This document shows positions 17,738-25,160 of a DNA stretch of 64,000 nucleotides, piece by piece. A program made the position numbers and the translations under genes. The DNA is taken from NCBI RefSeq assembly GCF_019511525.1, contig NZ_JAEUAT010000010.1, positions 62,001-126,000 of the forward strand, in the 5' to 3' direction. The stretch is from Rhizobium cauense (lineage in GTDB: Bacteria > Pseudomonadota > Alphaproteobacteria > Rhizobiales > Rhizobiaceae). Position 1 is the first letter of the stretch. Each line of letters begins with the position of its first letter. Under the pieces are notes generated by a model. That model saw only the letters and a program-made list of their open reading frames with translations. It had not been told where the DNA came from and ran no database searches.

Positions 17738-18034
17738 ATGACTGCTCTGATCGATTTTGACTGCCAGGCGTGCGGCGCCTGCTGCTCGTTCTCGTCAAGC
17801 TGGCCAAGGTTCTCCACCGAGACCGATGAAGAGCTGGACGAACTGCCACGGCACTTCGTGTCCCGCGACGAGCAGGGAATGCGATGCTACGGCGATCGCT
17901 GTTCCGCGTTGTCAGGCAGTGTCGGTGTCAGTACCTCATGCATGGTCTACGATGTCAGGCCGGACATCTGCCGCGCCTGCATGCCGGGCGACGGAGCCTG
18001 CCTCGAAGCCCGCGCGGCCTTTGGCATCGCCTAA
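17738..18034 (+). CDS. YkgJ-type cysteine-cluster protein
   Basis: A 98-aa protein with the CxxCxxCC signature (CQACGACC at about residues 9-16) and further cysteines at CYGDRC, SCMVY and the terminal PDICRACMPGDGAC block, the pattern of the YkgJ/UPF0153 family of putative zinc- or iron-chelating proteins. The function is not established. ATG 17738 has an AAGGA site and fits the family start. The 215-bp gap upstream contains no gene, only a partial palindrome around 17545-17568 and one copy of a 17-bp repeat described among the findings. Confidence 0.8.
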   Translation: MTALIDFDCQACGACCSFSSSWPRFSTETDEELDELPRHFVSRDEQGMRCYGDRCSALSGSVGVSTSCMVYDVRPDICRACMPGDGACLEARAAFGIA

Positions 18035-18058
18035 GCGTCAGCAGGACCTTTGCTGGCA

Positions 18059-18104
18059 CCAAAAAGAAAACGCGACGGATGCAATCCGCACCCGCCGCGC
18101 TCTG
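18059..18104 (-). terminator. Possible terminator for fdhA
   Basis: CGGAT (18076-18080) pairs with ATCCG (18084-18088), extended imperfectly by CGCG blocks at 18071-18074 and 18096-18099; on the minus strand a T-rich run follows. The internal loop is large, so this is only a candidate. Confidence 0.35.
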
Positions 18105-18117
18105 CTTGGGAGCTAAG

Positions 18118-19308
18118 TCAAGCAGCCTTTGCGACTTCGCCATGCGGGTCGAGGACGAACTTCGTCGCGGCACCGTGATCGAAGCTCTCATAGCCCTGAA
18201 CGGCATCCTCGAGCGGAATGACCTTGGCGTTGACGATGTCGGCGATCGGCAGCCGGTCATGCAGGATCGCCTGCATGAGCTGGCGGTTGTATTTCAGAAC
18301 AGGCGTCTGGCCCGTATGGAACGACTGCGCCTTTGCCCAGCCGAGCCCGAAGCGGAGCGACAGGTTGCCGTGCTTGGCGGCATTGTCGACGGCGCCGGGA
18401 TCCTCGGTGACGTAGAGGCCGGGAATGCCGATCGAGCCCGCCGCGCGGGTGATTTCCATCATCTGGTTCAGGACGATCGCCGGCTGCTCGCCGCCCGAAT
18501 GGCCGCGCGCCTCGAAGCCGACGGCGTCGATTGCGCTGTCCACCTCGTTGCTGCCGGTGACCTGCGCAATCATGTCGCCGAGCCGGTCGCTCTTCGACAG
18601 GTCGATCGCCTCGAAGCCGACCTTGGCCGCATGCGCCAGGCGATCCTTGTTGAAATCGCCGATCATGACGACCGCGGCGCCGAGGATGCGAGCGGATGCC
18701 GCCGCCGCAAGTCCGACCGGGCCGGCGCCGGCGACATAGACAGTAGAGCCGACGCCAACGCCGGCACGCACCGCCCCGTGAAAGCCGGTCGGCAGGATGT
18801 CGGAGAGCATGGTCAGATCGCGGATCTTCTCCATCGCGCGATCGCGATCCGGGAATTTCAGGAGGTTGAAGTCTGCGTAGGGAATGGTCACGTAGCGGGC
18901 CTGTCCGCCGATCCAGCCGCCCATATCGACATATCCATAGGCACCGCCGGCGCGCGACGGGTTGACCGTCAGGCAGACGCCCGTGTCCTGCGACTTGCAG
19001 CAGCGGCAGCGGCCGCAGGCGACGTTGAACGGCACGGATACGATGTCGCCGATCTGAAGCATCTCGACATCGATGCCTTTCTCGATCACCTCACCGGTGA
19101 TTTCGTGGCCGAGGACGAGACCGGGCATGGCGGTCGTGCGGCCACGAACCATGTGCTGATCCGATCCGCAGATGTTGGTGGAAATCACTTTCAGGATGAC
19201 GCCGTGCTCGATTCTGCGGCCATCAGGGGCTTCAAGCTTCGGATCATCGATGTCGTGGATCTCGACCTTGCCGGGCCGCATGTAGACGACGCCTCGGTTC
19301 TTGCTCAT
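18118..19308 (-). CDS. fdhA: Glutathione-independent formaldehyde dehydrogenase
   Basis: A zinc- and NAD-dependent dehydrogenase of the medium-chain alcohol dehydrogenase superfamily that oxidises formaldehyde to formate without glutathione. The 396-aa sequence closely follows the Pseudomonas putida FdhA pattern: NRGVVYMRPGKVEIHDID start, NICGSDQHMVRGRT (catalytic zinc Cys and His), GLVLGHEITGEV, the structural-zinc cysteines in CGRCRCCKSQDTGVC, the nucleotide-binding VAGAGPVGLAAA, and FGLGWAKAQSFHTGQTPV. The start is ATG 19308, eight bases after GGAGG; a second ATG six bases upstream is too close to the ribosome site. It stands alone, divergent from the Dabb gene. Confidence 0.94.
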   Translation of the reverse strand: MSKNRGVVYMRPGKVEIHDIDDPKLEAPDGRRIEHGVILKVISTNICGSDQHMVRGRTTAMPGLVLGHEITGEVIEKGIDVEMLQIGDIVSVPFNVACGRCRCCKSQDTGVCLTVNPSRAGGAYGYVDMGGWIGGQARYVTIPYADFNLLKFPDRDRAMEKIRDLTMLSDILPTGFHGAVRAGVGVGSTVYVAGAGPVGLAAAASARILGAAVVMIGDFNKDRLAHAAKVGFEAIDLSKSDRLGDMIAQVTGSNEVDSAIDAVGFEARGHSGGEQPAIVLNQMMEITRAAGSIGIPGLYVTEDPGAVDNAAKHGNLSLRFGLGWAKAQSFHTGQTPVLKYNRQLMQAILHDRLPIADIVNAKVIPLEDAVQGYESFDHGAATKFVLDPHGEVAKAA

Positions 19309-19545
19309 TTCCATCTCCTCCGTTGAAAATGCTGCCGACCGTCCTTGGCTCCTCAACCTGATCCGGCCGTTGGCAACAGACTAATGAAGAACGGCCATAG
19401 CATCGTTCCGATTGCGACGGTTTGAGGGACGGAAATGGTCGTCCGATGTGGAGCGTCTCCTTTCCTGTTGAGAGTGGGCTTTGTTGTTGCCGCACCCGCA
19501 TTTCTCTCTCTATGTTGCAGCCAATGATATTTGGGAGGATGCCAT

Positions 19546-19854
19546 ATGATCCTGCACTGCGTGCTGATGCGGCTGAAGGCCGCGATGACGGCCGAAGAGA
19601 AGCAGTCCTTGTTTGAATCGATCGTCGCGCTGAAGCAGGTGATCCCCGGCATCATCGATATCAAATATGGCCCGAACGTCTCGCCGGAGGGGTTGCACGC
19701 CGGTTATGTTGACGGTTTTGCCGTGACCTTCGAAAGCGCGGAAGCGCGTGATACTTATCTCGTGCATCCGGAGCATGTGGACGTTGGCGAACGGATCGTC
19801 TCCTCGACGGATGGCGGTTTGGGCGGCCTGATCGTCTTCGATCTCAACTATTGA
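19546..19854 (+). CDS. Dabb (stress-responsive alpha/beta barrel) domain protein
   Basis: A 102-aa single Dabb domain, a dimeric alpha/beta-barrel fold of the ferredoxin-like class. It begins with the typical ILHCVLMRLKAAMTAEEKQ strand-helix and carries the conserved DGFAVTFESAEARDTYLVHPEHVDV stretch in two parts, where the family His is present. Biochemical function is unknown for most bacterial members. ATG 19546 has a GGGAGG site. A terminator follows directly. Confidence 0.85.
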   Translation: MILHCVLMRLKAAMTAEEKQSLFESIVALKQVIPGIIDIKYGPNVSPEGLHAGYVDGFAVTFESAEARDTYLVHPEHVDVGERIVSSTDGGLGGLIVFDLNY

Positions 19855-19856
19855 GG

Positions 19857-19887
19857 CTGGGCCGCACCGCAGCACGGCCCAGTTTTT
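19857..19887 (+). terminator. Intrinsic terminator after the Dabb gene
   Basis: CTGGGCCG (19857-19864) pairs with CGGCCCAG (19875-19882) and is followed by TTTTT; it lies only a few bases from the 3' end of the convergent zinc-binding protein gene. Confidence 0.88.
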
Positions 19888-19891
19888 GTCG

Positions 19892-20791
19892 TCAGGTGGC
19901 TTTTGCCATCGCTGCGACGAGCAGGTCGACGTTGTAGCGGAACATCTTTTCGTAGGTTGCAGCTGGTCCCTTCGCGTCGGAAAGAGATTCGACATAGAGC
20001 TCACCGCCGGGTTCTGCCCCGGTCGCCTTTGCGATCTGCCTGACGAGACGAGGATCGTTGGAGTTCTCGAAGAAATAGGTCTTCACATGCTCGGCCTTGA
20101 TCTGTCCGATCAGCCTGGCGACATCGGCGGCTGAAGCCTCGCTCTCCGTCGAGACGCCGACTGGGGCCAGGAACTGGACGCCATATTCGCGGCCAAAGTA
20201 ACCAAAGGCGTCGTGGCTGGTCAGTACCTTGCGGTGGTCGGCTGCGATGGTCTCAAGCTTCGAATGCGCGTAGGCATCGAGCGCGCTGAGTTTCTTCAGA
20301 TAGCTCTCGGCATTGGTCTTGAATGCAGCAGCATCGGCCGGAGCCGCCTTCGCAAGCGCCTGTTCGATGTTGGCGACCCAGACCTTGACGTTGACCGGGC
20401 TGTTCCAGACATGCGGATCGGTCACCGTCTGCCCGTCTTCGTCCATGGTCCGGACCTTAATCCCCTCCGAGACGACGACCGGCTTGCCGTGGTAGCCCGA
20501 GGCGCTGATCAGGCGATCCATCCAGCCCTCCAGACCCTCACCGCTGACGAAGGCGACCTGTGCCGAATTGAGAGCCCTTGCGTCGCTTGGCGATGGTTCG
20601 AATTCATGGGGATCGCCGTTCGGGCCGACGAGGCTCGTGACCGTCACATGGTCGCCTCCGACTTGGCGAACAATGTCGGCAAGCACGGTGAAGGAGGCGA
20701 CGACCTTGAGGGGCGCGGCGGAAGCCGATGTCGTCGAAAGCGCCACCAGCGCCGGGATCATCACTGAGAAAAGCAGTCTGCGGGAAATCAT
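19892..20791 (-). CDS. aztC: Zinc ABC transporter substrate-binding protein (AztC-like)
   Basis: A 299-aa periplasmic cluster A-I metal-binding protein of a zinc importer. It has a signal peptide (cleaved near ASA-A) and the three His ligands of the family at His62 (NGDPHEFEP), His127 (TDPHVWNSP) and His193 (SHDAFGYFG). The fourth ligand position, usually Asp in a YVDSLS context, reads Glu268 (LYVESLS). There is no long His-rich loop, which fits AztC or SitA types better than ZnuA. Zinc is favoured over manganese because the operon promoter carries Zur-like palindromes. It is the last gene of the operon, 16 bp after the permease. The Azt name is an inference from gene order. Confidence 0.88.
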   Translation of the reverse strand: MISRRLLFSVMIPALVALSTTSASAAPLKVVASFTVLADIVRQVGGDHVTVTSLVGPNGDPHEFEPSPSDARALNSAQVAFVSGEGLEGWMDRLISASGYHGKPVVVSEGIKVRTMDEDGQTVTDPHVWNSPVNVKVWVANIEQALAKAAPADAAAFKTNAESYLKKLSALDAYAHSKLETIAADHRKVLTSHDAFGYFGREYGVQFLAPVGVSTESEASAADVARLIGQIKAEHVKTYFFENSNDPRLVRQIAKATGAEPGGELYVESLSDAKGPAATYEKMFRYNVDLLVAAMAKAT

Positions 20792-20807
20792 GGGAAGGCT
20801 CCGGTTG

Positions 20808-21680
20808 TCAGCCCTTGAGGTGCGGGCGAGGAAAGTACCGCCGGGCGAGACCCGACGGGGCGAGGAAGATCGAAAGGCCGTAGATCAGCGCTGCCGTCAT
20901 GATGATCGTCGGCCCAGAGGCGAGCTCGAGATGGTAGGAGGCGATGAGCCCCAGATAGCCGGAGACAGTGGCGCTCGCCGCCGCGATCGCCATCATGGAT
21001 GGCAGGCTGCGCGACCAGAGCTGCGCGATCGCCGCCGGCAGCATCATGAGGCCAACCGCCATCAAGGTACCCAGGGCCTGGAAACTGGCGACCAGGTTGA
21101 GCACCACCAACAGCAGAAAGACAAAGTGATAGATCGGGCCACGCCCGCCGATGGCTCGGAGGAAGCCGGGATCGAAACACTCGGCGACCAGCGCGCGGTA
21201 GATGATCGCGAGCGTCACCAGGGTTGCCGTGCTGATCGCACCGATCTCGTAAAGGGCCTGCGCATCGATCGCGAGGATGGTGCCGAAGAGAACATGCAAC
21301 AGGTCGATATTCGAACCGCGCAGCGAAACGATGAGGACGCCCAGCGCCAACGAGGAGAGGTAGAAACTGGCAAAGCTCGCATCCTCTTGGAGTGAGGTAG
21401 CGCGGCTGACGACGCCGGACAGCAGCGCGACCGAAAGCCCGGCAACCAGCCCACCGAGGCCCATCGCCGTCAGCGACAGCGAACCGGCGATCAGGTAACC
21501 AATGGCTGCGCCGGGCAATACGGCATGGCTCATCGCATCGCCGACAAGGCTCATCCGCCGCAGCATGAGGAACACGCCGATCGGCCCGGAGCCAAGTCCG
21601 AGGCACAGGCAGGCGACGAGCGCACGGCGCATGAAGCCGTAGTCGGCAAAGGGCGCGAGAAGAAGATCGTAGGCGGTCAT
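20808..21680 (-). CDS. aztB: Zinc ABC transporter permease (AztB-like)
   Basis: A 290-aa inner-membrane permease of the ABC-3 (ZnuB/MntB) family with about eight helices. The family region RRMSLVGDAMSHAVLPGAA (coupling helix and entry site) is at about residues 40-60, and the LGTLMAVGLMMLPAAIAQLW segment near residue 200 is also conserved. It starts with ATG overlapping the TGA of the ATPase gene, giving translational coupling, and precedes the binding protein by 16 bp. Confidence 0.92.
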   Translation of the reverse strand: MTAYDLLLAPFADYGFMRRALVACLCLGLGSGPIGVFLMLRRMSLVGDAMSHAVLPGAAIGYLIAGSLSLTAMGLGGLVAGLSVALLSGVVSRATSLQEDASFASFYLSSLALGVLIVSLRGSNIDLLHVLFGTILAIDAQALYEIGAISTATLVTLAIIYRALVAECFDPGFLRAIGGRGPIYHFVFLLLVVLNLVASFQALGTLMAVGLMMLPAAIAQLWSRSLPSMMAIAAASATVSGYLGLIASYHLELASGPTIIMTAALIYGLSIFLAPSGLARRYFPRPHLKG

Positions 21681-22417
21681 GGCGCGGGCTCGCAAATGCC
21701 GGCGCTCTCGTCCCAGCGCTCGGCCATCGCTCGCGCTTTGCGGAGGTTCGCCGTTGTCATGACGTCAGCCGTTGCGCCCCAGTCGATGACTTCTCGCGCA
21801 AGCAGGAGTGTTTGCGGAAAGTGGTTGCGGACCTGTTCGAAATCATGAAGGACGGCAAGCACCGTTCGGCCTTCGCCATGCCAGTTGACAACGATCTCCA
21901 GAAGATCCCGTGTGGTGCGGCCATCGATGGCCGTGAACGGCTCGTCGAGAAGGATGACGCTCGCATCCTGCAGTAGCAGCCGGGCAAAGAGCACGCGTTG
22001 AAACTGGCCCGCTGAAAGAGAGCCGATGCTGCGCCGCTCAAATCCTTCCAGCCCGACTGCGCCCAGTGCTTCGTGCGCTTTCTGGCGTTCCGCGGATGCG
22101 ATCTGCCCGAAGGCTCCTGCCTGTCGCCAGCATCCCAGAAGCACCGTGTCGAGCACCGAGATCGGAAAACGGCGGTTGATATCGGCCGCCTGCGGCAGAT
22201 AGCCGAAATCCGTGCGCTTCAGCCGGTGCCTGACCGTTCCAGAGGAGGGACGGAGCTCACCGATGATCGCCTTCAGCAGACTGGATTTGCCGGCGCCATT
22301 TGGGCCGGCGATCGCTGTCAGGCTTCCTGCCGCAATGCTTCCGGAAACATGATGCACGGCGGGATGTCGTTCGTAGGCGACCGTGAGATCTTCAAGCTCA
22401 ATCGCGATGTCGCTCAT
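21677..22417 (-). CDS. aztA: Zinc ABC transporter ATP-binding protein (AztA-like)
   Basis: A 246-aa ABC ATPase energising the zinc importer. Motifs are Walker A GPNGAGKSSL (about 37-46), Q-loop LPQAADINRRFP, a signature loop reading LSAGQFQR in place of the common LSGGQ form, Walker B VILLDEPF and the switch His in VLHDF. ATG 22417 overlaps the stop of a 42-aa ORF (ATGA), so the ATPase start is probably translated by coupling. A longer open frame reaching the Zur boxes exists but its first 49 residues are not ABC-like and would read the 42-aa ORF in another frame. Confidence 0.93.
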   Translation of the reverse strand: MSDIAIELEDLTVAYERHPAVHHVSGSIAAGSLTAIAGPNGAGKSSLLKAIIGELRPSSGTVRHRLKRTDFGYLPQAADINRRFPISVLDTVLLGCWRQAGAFGQIASAERQKAHEALGAVGLEGFERRSIGSLSAGQFQRVLFARLLLQDASVILLDEPFTAIDGRTTRDLLEIVVNWHGEGRTVLAVLHDFEQVRNHFPQTLLLAREVIDWGATADVMTTANLRKARAMAERWDESAGICEPAP

Positions 22418-22542
22418 GGCAGCAACGTCGCCCAATGGATTGCCGCCCAGAGCGGGATGCTGATCAATGCGACATAAAAAACACGACGGCCGGCGGATAG
22501 CGCCACCAGACCCGGAGAGTGTAAGGGCTTCCAAAAATTCAT
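22414..22542 (-). CDS. Putative 42-aa single-span membrane protein at head of zinc importer operon
   Basis: A short open frame starting at ATG 22542, twelve bases downstream of the Zur-like palindromes, and ending in a TGA that overlaps the ATG of the ABC ATPase gene. The product begins MNFWKPLHSPG, has a basic GRR and then a hydrophobic stretch of about 21 residues (VFYVALISIPLWAAIHWATLL) reaching the C-terminus. The overlap with the next start and the complete filling of the space between operator and ATPase support translation. There is no strong ribosome site, so it may be read from a very short leader. I do not recognise a family. It could be a small accessory of the transporter, or only a coupling leader. 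Confidence 0.5.
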   Translation of the reverse strand: MNFWKPLHSPGLVALSAGRRVFYVALISIPLWAAIHWATLLP

Positions 22543-22553
22543 TTCGCACCAAA

Positions 22554-22582
22554 TGTAATAACATTACAGTTATGTTATAACA
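22554..22582 (-). promoter_or_regulatory. Two overlapping Zur-like palindromes upstream of the zinc importer operon
   Basis: TGTAATAACATTACA (22554-22568) and AGTTATGTTATAACA (22568-22582) are both palindromes of the form GTWAT-N3-ATWAC and share one base. The second contains GTTAT-GTT-ATAAC, the core of alphaproteobacterial Zur boxes. They sit where a promoter for the importer is needed. Repression by Zur with zinc is inferred from the motif and the regulated genes. Confidence 0.75.
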
Positions 22583-22624
22583 AATGAGGCAAAAACATGG
22601 CGTCGCGCGAACTTAAACCCGGAA

Positions 22625-22652
22625 ACAAAAAAGCGGCCGCATCGGCCGCTTT
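22625..22652 (-). terminator. Intrinsic terminator after the peroxiredoxin gene
   Basis: AGCGGCCG (22632-22639) pairs with CGGCCGCT (22643-22650) around a CAT loop; on the minus strand it is followed by a run of six Ts. It separates the peroxiredoxin transcript from the zinc importer operon that begins just beyond it. Confidence 0.85.
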
Positions 22653-22675
22653 CAGATGGTCGAGATGTGGAGAGC

Positions 22676-23161
22676 TTAAAGTTGCTCCAGCATCGTCGCA
22701 GCGCCGGAAACCGTGGCCTGGCCTGGGCTTTCTTCGACGTTGAGCGACTTCACCACACCGTCTTCGACGAGCATCGAGTAACGCTTCGAGCGAACGCCGA
22801 GGCCGCCTGCCGAGAGATCCGCGTCAAGGCCGAGCGCCTTGGTGAAGCCTGCATCCCAATCGGCGAGGAAGTGAATCTTGCCCATGCCGCCGGAGGATTG
22901 CGCCCAGGCGCCCATCACGTGCCAATCGTTGACGGCGACGACCGCGATGTCATCGACTCCCTTGGAGAGTATGGTGTCGCGGTTCTCAAGATAACCCGGC
23001 AGGTGGTTCAGAGTGCAGGTAGGCGTGAACGCACCCGGGACTGCAAAGAGAACAACGCGCTTGCCCTTGAAGAGCTGCTCCGTCGAGATTTCGACCGGGC
23101 CATCCGACGTCTTCTCCTTGAAGGTGGCCGCGGGAAGCTTGTCGCCGATTGCGATGGTCAT
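22676..23161 (-). CDS. Peroxiredoxin (Prx5 type)
   Basis: A 161-aa thiol peroxidase of the Prx5/AhpE-like group that reduces hydrogen peroxide and organic hydroperoxides. The peroxidatic cysteine is Cys49 in PGAFTPTCT, with the conserved Thr and an Arg at KRYSMLVEDG. No second conserved cysteine is seen, so it works as a 1-Cys enzyme resolved by glutathione or glutaredoxin, as is usual for Prx5. It lies alone, with its own terminator. Confidence 0.94.
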   Translation of the reverse strand: MTIAIGDKLPAATFKEKTSDGPVEISTEQLFKGKRVVLFAVPGAFTPTCTLNHLPGYLENRDTILSKGVDDIAVVAVNDWHVMGAWAQSSGGMGKIHFLADWDAGFTKALGLDADLSAGGLGVRSKRYSMLVEDGVVKSLNVEESPGQATVSGAATMLEQL

Positions 23162-23228
23162 GGACGTCTCCTTGTCTTGATGTATGGGCGCGAACGCCGT
23201 GGCATTTTGGCGCGACTATAGAACGCGG

Positions 23229-24062
23229 TCACTCAAAGGCAAGCGGCGTCTCTATGGCGCGGGCCCCGTCGATGACGAGCGCGCTCCAGGTCTTTCCGTG
23301 TACGTTGTACCCCTTCGGAAGCTTGCCGATCGACAGGGTTGTCGTGAAGCTCTTGCCGTCGCGGTGGGTGGCCAGCTGTTTTGTAAAAACGTGCCCGTTC
23401 GGGCCTGCGACAATCACCTGAGGCGTGCTCTCGCCGCTTTCCGGCAAGGTGATTTTCAGGGAAAGCTCCGTCATGTCGGCCGAGAGCTTATGGTCTTCGA
23501 CCTTGAAATCAGAGGCGGCGGCCTTCGGCAATGCCGCATTTGCGTCCCTCAGAATTGCCTCCTCGACCGGCCGTGACTGAGCCGATGGTTCGAAACTCAG
23601 CGACAACTCCGCCTGAAAAGGAATGCAGATGTCCTTGCAGATGCCGATAAAGGCGTTTGCCTTGAGTTCGCGCTGCGCGGCATCCTTGACGGTCAAGTGG
23701 AGCGGGAGTGTTATCGACGTGTCGTAAGCGACCTCATCGACCTTGCCGTCGACAATGTGCTTCGGGACCGGGTAGCTCATCTTGTCCAGGGTGACGCCGG
23801 AGGGGAAGGTAACCTGCGGCGGAATGCCGGCGTCTCCAGGCTCACGCCAATAGGTGATCCATCCGGGTTTTGGTTCGATCTGCAGGCCGGCGCGTATCTT
23901 TCCGTTTTCGTCGGGCGCAAGCGCGATCAGCCGCATACGCCCGCCCTCGTTGTCAGCCCAGGCGCTCATTTCCGCCCGGGCAGGGGAAGAGAGCAACTGC
24001 ACGGCGGCCACCAGTACCGAGACCGACGTGAAACGCCGCATGGAGAGCGAAATAATCTTCAT
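23229..24062 (-). CDS. DsbD N-terminal-domain-like (DsbC-reducing type) secreted protein
   Basis: A 277-aa exported protein with a signal peptide (RRFTSVSVLVAAVQLLSSPARA) and a domain resembling the periplasmic alpha domain of DsbD/ScsB. The key CxxxC pair is in IGICKDICIPFQAEL (about residues 142-146), the two cysteines that pass electrons to periplasmic partners. Unlike DsbD it carries neither the membrane domain nor the C-terminal thioredoxin domain, so it would need an electron donor encoded elsewhere, such as CcdA. Its target is unknown. It sits alone between the peroxiredoxin and yqgE-like genes. Confidence 0.82.
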   Translation of the reverse strand: MKIISLSMRRFTSVSVLVAAVQLLSSPARAEMSAWADNEGGRMRLIALAPDENGKIRAGLQIEPKPGWITYWREPGDAGIPPQVTFPSGVTLDKMSYPVPKHIVDGKVDEVAYDTSITLPLHLTVKDAAQRELKANAFIGICKDICIPFQAELSLSFEPSAQSRPVEEAILRDANAALPKAAASDFKVEDHKLSADMTELSLKITLPESGESTPQVIVAGPNGHVFTKQLATHRDGKSFTTTLSIGKLPKGYNVHGKTWSALVIDGARAIETPLAFE

Positions 24063-24202
24063 GGATCAGAGATTTACTGAAAAATACGATGCCCGGCTAG
24101 AACTTGGGGTCATTTCTGGTTTCATTTTCAGTTGATTGATTTGTGACATTGGCTCATGCTCACGTTGTCGGGGCCCGGTGCGGTCTGGCAGCTGGAGGGA
24201 TG

Positions 24203-24808
24203 ATGTCCTTAGCAACTCTGAAGAACAGGCGAGAACGCGGCTTCTTTGATGGCCAGTTCCTCATTGCGATGCCGGGCATGGAGGATCGCAACTTTGCCCG
24301 CACTGTGATTTACATTTGCGCCCATTCGGATGCGGGCGCGATGGGCTTCGTGATAAACCGCCCCCAGAACCTGACCTTCACGGATGTTCTCCTGCACCTT
24401 GAGATGATCAAGGATGAAGAGGCGATCGTGCTTCCTGCACATGCGCGCGATTGCCCGATCCAGACCGGAGGCCCCGTCGAAAGCGGACGCGGTTTCGTAC
24501 TGCATTCAGACGACTACTTGTGCGACTCCAGCATCCCCGTGAGCGATGATATCTGCATGACGGCAACGCTTGATATCATCCGGGCAATCTCAAAGGGCAA
24601 AGGGCCGAAACGCGCTACCATGCTGCTCGGCTATGCCGGCTGGGGCGCGGGCCAGTTGGAGGCAGAGGTCGCGAACAATGGCTGGCTCAATTGCCCCGCC
24701 AACGAGGAACTGATCTTCGATCGTAGTCTCGACGATAAGTATGAGCGCGCTCTGGCGGGCATGGGGGTCACGGCCGCGATGCTTTCGACAGAGGCCGGCC
24801 ACGCATAA
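24203..24808 (+). CDS. YqgE/AlgH family protein
   Basis: A 201-aa protein of the UPF0301 (YqgE/AlgH) family. Conserved blocks are GQFLIAMPGMEDRNFARTVIYIC split over two strands, GAMGFVINRP, the TGGPVESGRGFVLH motif and the MLLGYAGWGAGQLEAEV segment. Structures exist for the family but the function is not settled; the AlgH link to alginate regulation is specific to pseudomonads. The start is ATG 24203, which lies four bases after GGAGG; an ATG three bases earlier is too close. Confidence 0.9.
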   Translation: MSLATLKNRRERGFFDGQFLIAMPGMEDRNFARTVIYICAHSDAGAMGFVINRPQNLTFTDVLLHLEMIKDEEAIVLPAHARDCPIQTGGPVESGRGFVLHSDDYLCDSSIPVSDDICMTATLDIIRAISKGKGPKRATMLLGYAGWGAGQLEAEVANNGWLNCPANEELIFDRSLDDKYERALAGMGVTAAMLSTEAGHA

Positions 24809-24884
24809 TTTCAGCGGAACGATTTGCATATCATGACGTTTCCTTCTGGCAGGGCGAGCATAAAACTCGCCAATAAGGAGACAC

Positions 24885-25079
24885 ATGATGAGTAGCACGA
24901 CTGACAAGATTTCCGGCAAGACGAACGAAATCGCCGGCAAGGCGAAGCAGGCAATCGGAAAGGCTTCCGGAGATAATTCTCTACGTGCTGAAGGTGCGGC
25001 TCAGGAAGCCAAGGGCAAGGCCCAGGTTGCGACCGGCACCGTCAAGGAGAAGCTTAAGAACGCGGTAGACCGGCTCTAA
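24885..25079 (+). CDS. CsbD family stress-response protein
   Basis: A 64-aa highly charged, Lys/Ala/Gly-rich helical protein made of repeated GKxxEIxGKAKQAxGKA-like units, the pattern of CsbD, a general-stress protein of uncertain mechanism. An AAGGAG site precedes two consecutive ATGs (24885 and 24888), either of which may be used. A small hairpin (GGCGAG 24853-24858 with CTCGCC 24866-24871) lies just upstream, and a strong terminator follows. Confidence 0.88.
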   Translation: MMSSTTDKISGKTNEIAGKAKQAIGKASGDNSLRAEGAAQEAKGKAQVATGTVKEKLKNAVDRL

Positions 25080-25105
25080 GCAATCCGGTTTCATTCATGG
25101 AATTG

Positions 25106-25136
25106 CCCGTTGTGCATTTTGCGCAGCGGGTTTTTT
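25106..25136 (+). terminator. Intrinsic terminator after csbD-like gene
   Basis: A 10-bp stem with G-U pairs (25106-25115 with 25121-25130) around ATTTT, followed by six Ts. Confidence 0.88.
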
Positions 25137-25160
25137 GATCCTGCCACGAGGGAGGGCGCG

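Noticed and set aside
17884..19326. A 480-residue open frame antisense to fdhA
   Set aside because: fdhA is unmistakable on the minus strand; the antisense frame is an effect of GC-rich third positions.
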